This document shows positions 59,415-64,000 of a DNA stretch of 64,000 nt, piece by piece. How positions within the stretch are numbered: the first letter of the stretch is position 1; the number at the start of each line of letters is the position of its first letter. Where the stretch lies: the NCBI RefSeq assembly GCF_000412675.1, contig NC_021505.1, positions 3,776,501 to 3,840,500 of the forward strand, in the 5' to 3' direction. The translations under genes were made by a program, and so were the position numbers. The DNA is from Pseudomonas putida NBRC 14164. GTDB taxonomy: Bacteria > Pseudomonadota > Gammaproteobacteria > Pseudomonadales > Pseudomonadaceae. Under the pieces are notes generated by a model that was not told the DNA's origin, made no database searches, and saw only the letters and a program-made list of their open reading frames with translations.

Positions 59415-60245
59415 ATGAGCAACTGGATCGACCTCAAGCAAGACGCCGATAGCGGCATCGAGTCGGTCCGTGCACATTTTGTCGGGCATGCCTACGACCC
59501 GCACTGGCACGACAGCTTCCTGGTCGGCGTGACCGAACAGGGCGTGCAGCAGTTCAATTGCCGCCGGGTGCGCCACCGCAGCACGCCGGGGCAGGTTTTC
59601 TTGCTCGAACCTGGCGACATCCACGATGGCCTGGCGCCCACCGAAGAAGGCTTTACCTATTCCACGCTGTACCTGGAGCCCGCGTGGCTCGACCAACAGT
59701 TGCGGGCGCTGTTCGAGCACGCCCCGGGCGACAGCCTGCCCAGCTTCGCCGACACCCTGTGCCACGACGAACACCTTGCCCGGGCCACCGCCCTCGCCTT
59801 CCAGTCCGTGCACGACCAGGACTTGCGCATCGTCCGGCAAACGGCCATGGACGACCTGCTTGCCTGCCTGACCCGCCACATGCACTGGCGCCGACGCATC
59901 AACCCCGACCCACGCCTGCCGCTGACCGCCCAGCGCGCACGGGATTTCCTGCACGCCAACCTGGAGCACGACATCGGCCTGGAAGACCTTGCCCAGGCCT
60001 GCGGCATCGACCGCTTTCGCCTTACACGTGCATTCAAGGCCGCATTCGGCATTGCACCGCATGCCTACCTGATCCAGCTGCGCCTGGCCCGGGCGCGGCG
60101 CCTGCTCGCCCTGGGCCAGACGCCTGCCGAAGTGGCCGTGGCCTTGGGCTTCGCCGACCAGAGCCACCTGGGGCGATGGTTCCGTCGGGCCTACCGGCTA
60201 ACCCCTGCCGACTACCGCAGGCGCTGCTCAAACCTTCCAGACTGA
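59415..60245 (+). CDS. AraC-family transcriptional regulator
   Basis: A 276-residue regulator with an N-terminal cupin (HDSFLVGVTEQGVQQFNCRR) and a C-terminal double helix-turn-helix (LEDLAQACGIDRFRLTRAFK, ALGFADQSHLGRWFRRAYRL). It precedes a LysE-type exporter gene by 50 nt and probably controls it, the usual arrangement of such pairs. Confidence 0.9.
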   Translation: MSNWIDLKQDADSGIESVRAHFVGHAYDPHWHDSFLVGVTEQGVQQFNCRRVRHRSTPGQVFLLEPGDIHDGLAPTEEGFTYSTLYLEPAWLDQQLRALFEHAPGDSLPSFADTLCHDEHLARATALAFQSVHDQDLRIVRQTAMDDLLACLTRHMHWRRRINPDPRLPLTAQRARDFLHANLEHDIGLEDLAQACGIDRFRLTRAFKAAFGIAPHAYLIQLRLARARRLLALGQTPAEVAVALGFADQSHLGRWFRRAYRLTPADYRRRCSNLPD

Positions 60246-60295
60246 TCGCCTGCGGGCGGCGAGCATGGTGCTTCGAATTTCCGGAGCCATGAACC

Positions 60296-60880
60296 ATGTC
60301 GCAGTCGTTGTTGCCCTTCATTCTGTTCGCCCTGGTGTCCAGCATCAGCCCGGGGCCGACTAACCTGTTGATCCTGGCCCATGGCGCGCGCGCGGGTTTG
60401 CGCGCGAGCCTGGCGCCAATCGTTGCGGCCTGTGGCGCAGCGGCGGCGATCGTGTTGATGGTGGGTCTGGGGCTGGGTGAACTGCTGCTGCGTCACCCCT
60501 TGGCCCAACAGGTGATGAGTTGGGCGGGAGTGTTGTGGCTAAGCTGGCTGGCGTGGAAGATGCTGCGCAGTGCCGCCGCACCGCTGCAAGCGGCCACGGC
60601 GCAAGGGTTCAGTGCTTTGAGCGCCGCAGCGTTGCAGGTGGTGAACCCCAAGGTGTGGTTGATGGCCGTGGCGGTGGTCGGGGTGTTTGCCGCGCCTTCG
60701 TTGCCGGTGTGGCAGTTGGCACTGGTGTTTTTGCTCATAGCCCTGCCGTGCATGGCAGCGTGGGCAGTGCTGGGGGTGGGCAGCGCCCACTGGTTGCAGG
60801 CACCGCGCCGGTTGCAGCTGTTCAACCAGGTGTTGGCGGCGGTGCTGTTGATTTCTGCCTGGGCTGCCGTACTGGCTTGA
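60296..60880 (+). CDS. LysE/RhtB-family amino-acid exporter
   Basis: A 194-residue, about six-helix inner-membrane protein. It has the family start LFALVSSISPGPTNLLILAHGARAG (with the usual SPGPN/T) and AALQVVNPKVWLMAVAVVG. It likely exports an amino acid or related compound. Cargo unknown. Confidence 0.88.
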   Translation: MSQSLLPFILFALVSSISPGPTNLLILAHGARAGLRASLAPIVAACGAAAAIVLMVGLGLGELLLRHPLAQQVMSWAGVLWLSWLAWKMLRSAAAPLQAATAQGFSALSAAALQVVNPKVWLMAVAVVGVFAAPSLPVWQLALVFLLIALPCMAAWAVLGVGSAHWLQAPRRLQLFNQVLAAVLLISAWAAVLA

Positions 60881-60927
60881 ACGCCAAGCAGGTGCCCCAC
60901 AGGTCTACAGGGGGGAGCGGCCTTGGG

Positions 60928-62127
60928 TCAGTGTGTCAGCGCCTCCCGGAAGCGCCGCGTGCTGGCAACAGCCAGTACCAGCCCGACCACCGCAACGCTA
61001 CCGCCCACCAGGCCGATATCGGCCACGTCCATCTGGCTGCTGACGATACTGCCCAGCAGCGCACCGCCACCAATCCCGATGTTGTAGATACCCGAGAACA
61101 GCGCCATGGCCACATCGGTGGCATCGGATGCCAGCTTCAACGTCTTGGACTGCAGCGACAGGCTGAAGCTGAGGATCGCCACACCCCAGAACATGCTCAG
61201 CACCGCAAACGCATAGAAGTTGCCCGACAGCGGCAACATCAGCAACAGGCACGCGGCGAGCAAGCCAATCGAGCCCACCAGAAAGCCATGGGGGAAACGG
61301 TCGCTGTAGCGGCTGAACAGCAACGAACCGAATACCCCGGCACCGCCGAACAGCAGCAACAAGAGCGTGGTGCGCTCACCGCCAATCTGCGCCACGTGCA
61401 GGGCAAACGGTTCGATGTAGCTGTAGGCGGTGAACTGAGCGGTGATCACCAGCGTCACCAGCAGGTAGGTAATCACCAGCGCCGGGCGCTTGAACAGGAT
61501 TGGCAGGCTGCGCAACGAGCCCGAGTTCTGGCTGGGCAGCAGCGGCAGCGACTTCATCAGGCACAGCATGGTGGCCAGCGCGACCCCGGCAATGCTGAGG
61601 AAGGTCACGCGCCAGCCCAGCGCCTCACCCACCACGCGCCCCAGCGGAATGCCCAGAACCATGGCCAGGGTGGTGCCGGTAGCCAGCAGGCCCAGCGCCT
61701 TGGCCTGCTGGCCAGGTGGCGCCACGCGCACTGCCAGCGAGGCGGTGATGGCCCAGAACACCGCATGCGACAGGGCAATGCCGATACGGCTGACCAGCAA
61801 CATGGCAAAGCTCTGCGACAGCCACGACAGCAAGTGACTGACGATGAACACCAGGAACACGAACAACAGCAGGCGCCGCCGTTCGATGTTGCGGGTCAGC
61901 AGCATCATCGGCAGCGAGGCCAGCGCCACCACCCAGGCATAGATGGTCAACATCAGCCCCACTTGGGCGGTGCTCATGTCGAAGCTGCGGCCAATGTCGC
62001 TGAGCAGCGCCACCGGGACGAATTCGGTGGTGTTGAAGATGAAGGCCGCCAGGGCCAGGGCGATGACGCTCAGCCAACTGCCGCTGCCCGCCGTGGGCGG
62101 CATGTGGGTGGGTATGGGTCCGTTCAT
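60928..62127 (-). CDS. MFS sugar/drug exporter, SotB-like
   Basis: A 399-residue, 12-helix transporter close to SotB/YdeA of E. coli (396). I start at ATG 62127 (or 62103). Family signs: the start of helix 1 (FIFNTTEFVPVALLSDIGRS), TAQVGLMLTIYAWVVALASL and RIGIALSHAVFWAITASLAV. It may efflux arabinose, IPTG-like sugars or drugs. It is convergent with the LysE-type gene. Confidence 0.85.
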   Translation of the reverse strand: MNGPIPTHMPPTAGSGSWLSVIALALAAFIFNTTEFVPVALLSDIGRSFDMSTAQVGLMLTIYAWVVALASLPMMLLTRNIERRRLLLFVFLVFIVSHLLSWLSQSFAMLLVSRIGIALSHAVFWAITASLAVRVAPPGQQAKALGLLATGTTLAMVLGIPLGRVVGEALGWRVTFLSIAGVALATMLCLMKSLPLLPSQNSGSLRSLPILFKRPALVITYLLVTLVITAQFTAYSYIEPFALHVAQIGGERTTLLLLLFGGAGVFGSLLFSRYSDRFPHGFLVGSIGLLAACLLLMLPLSGNFYAFAVLSMFWGVAILSFSLSLQSKTLKLASDATDVAMALFSGIYNIGIGGGALLGSIVSSQMDVADIGLVGGSVAVVGLVLAVASTRRFREALTH

Positions 62128-62332
62128 GGGTGGAAAACGCTTCTCCGCAGACAAGGCAACAGTTCGCACGCCAGCCACCCGCTTGCAGGGGTGCCGACGT
62201 ACGCGCTGTTATTGATAGGAATGCACGGCATGGTACGCGTCAACCCGGGGCCTCACAACCGCGAGGCAGGCAGAAGGAGTACCATGCGCGCTTTGTGTGA
62301 AACGCGCGTGCAACAAGGAGCCCGATCCGCTC

Positions 62333-63649
62333 ATGGACAAGCAGCACCCCCAGCAGCAGTGGCAGCAGGCAGTCACTGCCTATGCCCAGGCCGTCAACGA
62401 CTACGTCGCGCAGGGCCGTGCGCAAGGCTGGGACAATCTTGAAGAGCCTCAGGCACCAGCCACCGGGCACCTGCTGGACGCCTGGCTGGCAGCCCTGCAG
62501 GCAGCCAATCACCCTGGCGCCGACGAACAACAGCGTCGAGCCTTCCGCGAGGCCTGGCCACCTGCGCACCACCCCCTGGTACCGTTGCTCGAAGACCACG
62601 GCCAAGGCATCAGCAATGTCCTGCTGCTGGAGGATGGCAGCCTGCTGGCACGCATCGGCATGCCTTACGACAAGGGCCAGGTGGTGCGTATCGGCCACCA
62701 AGGGGTAACCCCGGTCATCGGTATCGAACACTTTGGCCGCTGCCCGGCCCGTCGCTATTTCGCCCTGGCCAACGCCGAAGGCGTGCGTGTGACCGATGGC
62801 TGGGGCGGCCCACACGTGCAGCGCCTGGCCTGGCCCACGGGGCTGGAGGGGTTGCCGCCAGGTTACCCGTTCGAGCCGTTCGACCTGCCGCCCACCCCGA
62901 CCGCGCTGATCCCCTTCCCGGATGGCCAGCGTGTGCTGCTGGTGAGTGCCGAAGGTATCTTCGTGCTGTCCACCCAGGGTGCGACTCGCCTGCTGCCGCA
63001 GCAGACACGCGTGCTCGATGAGCTGGCCGAAGGCACCGACCCGGACGACATCAGCCTGGGGCTGAGCATGGAGCATGGCGCGGTGTCGGCGGATGGCCGG
63101 CTGATCGTGGTGGGTGAGCAAGGCAGCCGCCACCTGGTGCTGGACGCGCAACTCAGGCCGCTGGCGGACATCGGCCCTGGCAGCGAGTACCCGCACTTTG
63201 CGTTGTTCAACCGCACCGGTAACCATCTGGCCCTCAATGCCTGTCATTTCTACAGCGGCGCCACGCTGGGAGTAAACGTCGCCGATTTGCCGGGGCTGGA
63301 GACCGACTACTACAGCCAGGACCCACGTACCCCACTGCTACAGGATGGCGCGCGGGTATACGCCGGGGTGGCGCGCGAGGGCGAGTACATTGTGGGTGAT
63401 GCCTATGGCTACCTGCGGGCGTTTGGCGAGGACGGTACGGAGCACTGGCAGCATTACCTGGGCTCGACCATCAGTGCGATGGATATCAGCGCCGACGGGC
63501 AAACGCTGGTGGCGGCTAGCCACGCGGGGGTGGTGTCGGTGATTGCGCTGGATAGCGGGCGGCCTGAATGGCAGATCGGCACCGGGGCACATGGCGAGGT
63601 GCGGCGGTGGTTGTTCTGGCGGGGGTGGGACAAGGCGATGGTCTGGTAA
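62333..63649 (+). CDS. Beta-propeller-like protein of unknown function, 438 aa
   Basis: A soluble protein without signal peptide. After a helical N-terminal part (~1-80, HPLVPLLEDHGQGI) it has repeats that look like WD40 or PQQ blades: LLEDGSLLARIGMPYDKGQV, VSADGRLIVVGEQGSRHLVL, VGDAYGYLRAFGEDGTEHWQ and MDISADGQTLVAASHAGVVS. I do not know a function. AAGGAG lies about 13 nt upstream of the ATG at 62333; GTG 62297 is an alternative. It is convergent with the dehydrogenase gene across a REP pair. Confidence 0.75.
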   Translation: MDKQHPQQQWQQAVTAYAQAVNDYVAQGRAQGWDNLEEPQAPATGHLLDAWLAALQAANHPGADEQQRRAFREAWPPAHHPLVPLLEDHGQGISNVLLLEDGSLLARIGMPYDKGQVVRIGHQGVTPVIGIEHFGRCPARRYFALANAEGVRVTDGWGGPHVQRLAWPTGLEGLPPGYPFEPFDLPPTPTALIPFPDGQRVLLVSAEGIFVLSTQGATRLLPQQTRVLDELAEGTDPDDISLGLSMEHGAVSADGRLIVVGEQGSRHLVLDAQLRPLADIGPGSEYPHFALFNRTGNHLALNACHFYSGATLGVNVADLPGLETDYYSQDPRTPLLQDGARVYAGVAREGEYIVGDAYGYLRAFGEDGTEHWQHYLGSTISAMDISADGQTLVAASHAGVVSVIALDSGRPEWQIGTGAHGEVRRWLFWRGWDKAMVW

Positions 63650-63670
63650 CAGAACCAGGATTTTTTGCAG

Positions 63671-63779
63671 CCTGTACCGGCCCCTTCGCGGGTGAACCCG
63701 CTCCCACGGGACCGCACATAGCCTGAATGCCGTGGTGCAACTGTGGGAGCGGGTTTACCCGCGAAGAGGCCAGTACAGG
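63671..63779. repeat. Inverted pair of REP elements
   Basis: Arms at 63671-63706 and 63742-63779 (CCTGTACCGGCCCCTTCGCG... / ...CGCGAAGAGGCCAGTACAGG) lie between two convergent genes. Confidence 0.9.
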
Positions 63780-63786
63780 CAGCCGA

Positions 63787-64000
63787 TCAATCAGCCTGCA
63801 AGGTGGCCATGTCGATCACGAACCGGTACTTGACATCACCGGCGATCATCCGCTCATACGCCTGGTTGATATTGCGGATATCCAGCATCTCGATATCGCA
63901 ACGGATGCCGTGCTCGGCGCAGAAGTCCAGCACTTCCTGGGTCTCGGCGATGCCACCGATCAACGACCCCGCCACCACCCGGCGCTTCAGCACCAGGTTG
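63787..64000 (-). CDS. Zn-dependent alcohol dehydrogenase, C-terminal part (cut by window edge)
   Basis: About 70 C-terminal residues are present. RRVVAGSLIGGIAETQEVLD and EMLDIRNINQAYERMIAGDV, ending KYRFVIDMATL, match the end of NAD(P)-dependent zinc alcohol dehydrogenases of the YahK/cinnamyl type. The catalytic and cofactor domains lie outside the window. Confidence 0.85.
   Translation of the reverse strand, partial: NLVLKRRVVAGSLIGGIAETQEVLDFCAEHGIRCDIEMLDIRNINQAYERMIAGDVKYRFVIDMATLQAD

Noticed and set aside
60520..62442. 640-codon plus-strand frame across LysE and SotB-like genes
   Set aside because: Gln/Arg/His-rich shadow frame; SotB-like membrane protein on the other strand is clear.
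8062..63779. CRISPR array from many repeated short palindromes
   Set aside because: Repeats are inverted pairs scattered between genes, without regular spacers or cas genes; they are REP elements.
1..64000. tRNA or rRNA genes
   Set aside because: No stretch with a tRNA cloverleaf, CCA-preceding acceptor stem or rRNA signature was noticed by eye; a covariance-model search would be decisive.

Overview
The window is GC-rich, densely coded and carries many inverted pairs of the roughly 25-35 bp REP elements built around GGGAGCGGCCTTG, GGGAGCGGGTTTACCCGCG and GGGAGCTGGCTTGCCGGCG. Together with quiC, a DOPA-decarboxylase-type gene and a FecI/FecR/TonB receptor trio, this points to a Pseudomonas of the P. 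putida group. No rRNA, tRNA or CRISPR array was seen. A gene is cut at each window edge: a TonB receptor on the left and a Zn alcohol dehydrogenase on the right.

Positions 1-26405 form one large organosulfur (sulfonate/sulfone/sulfinate) island. It holds three TonB-dependent receptors, three SsuD/DszA-type flavin monooxygenases, a DszC/SfnC-type flavoprotein, three DszB-like (desulfinase-family) proteins, a class II aldolase-like protein, a Dpp-type ABC importer with a fused double ATPase, a Ssu/Tau-type ABC importer with two permeases and no binding protein, and an asymmetric two-subunit ABC exporter. Five sigma-54 (-24/-12) promoters drive it: one leftward at 10010-10024, and four rightward at 10189, 15447, 18942 and 24039. 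Next to them lie four pairs of an unusual palindrome, TGCTG-N6-CAGCA, which I read as the binding site of one enhancer-binding activator (SfnR-like by analogy). The likely flow is outer-membrane uptake, ABC import, monooxygenation, then desulfination to release sulfite. One DszB paralogue has Ser in place of the catalytic Cys.

Positions 26405-27640 are a graveyard and deletion scar. They hold the last ~45 codons of a lost TonB receptor, an intact chorismate-mutase-like gene, the C-terminus of an RTX/haem-peroxidase-type secreted protein, and a TolC-family fragment fused to a worn REP element.

Positions 27643-47515 look like core genome. They encode a PAS-GGDEF diguanylate cyclase, a methyltransferase, divergent quiC and an MHS transporter sharing a PcaR-like box, an aromatic amino acid decarboxylase, a LysR regulator, a YebC protein, and a FAD oxidoreductase plus OPA-type transporter with their divergent LysR regulator. 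Then come a DUF2784 protein, tam, an iron-regulated receptor with its FecR and ECF sigma genes (two Fur-like boxes), and an amino-acid permease.

Positions 47841-64000 hold a MocR regulator divergent from the permease, an M20 amidohydrolase with an MHS transporter and LysR regulator, and a small accessory islet (unknown gene, BRCT protein, RelE/Phd toxin-antitoxin). They continue with an SDR, a short HTH regulator, a secreted cyclase-family hydrolase, nfsB with a divergent LysR gene, an AraC/LysE pair, a SotB-like exporter, a beta-propeller protein of unknown role and the cut alcohol dehydrogenase.
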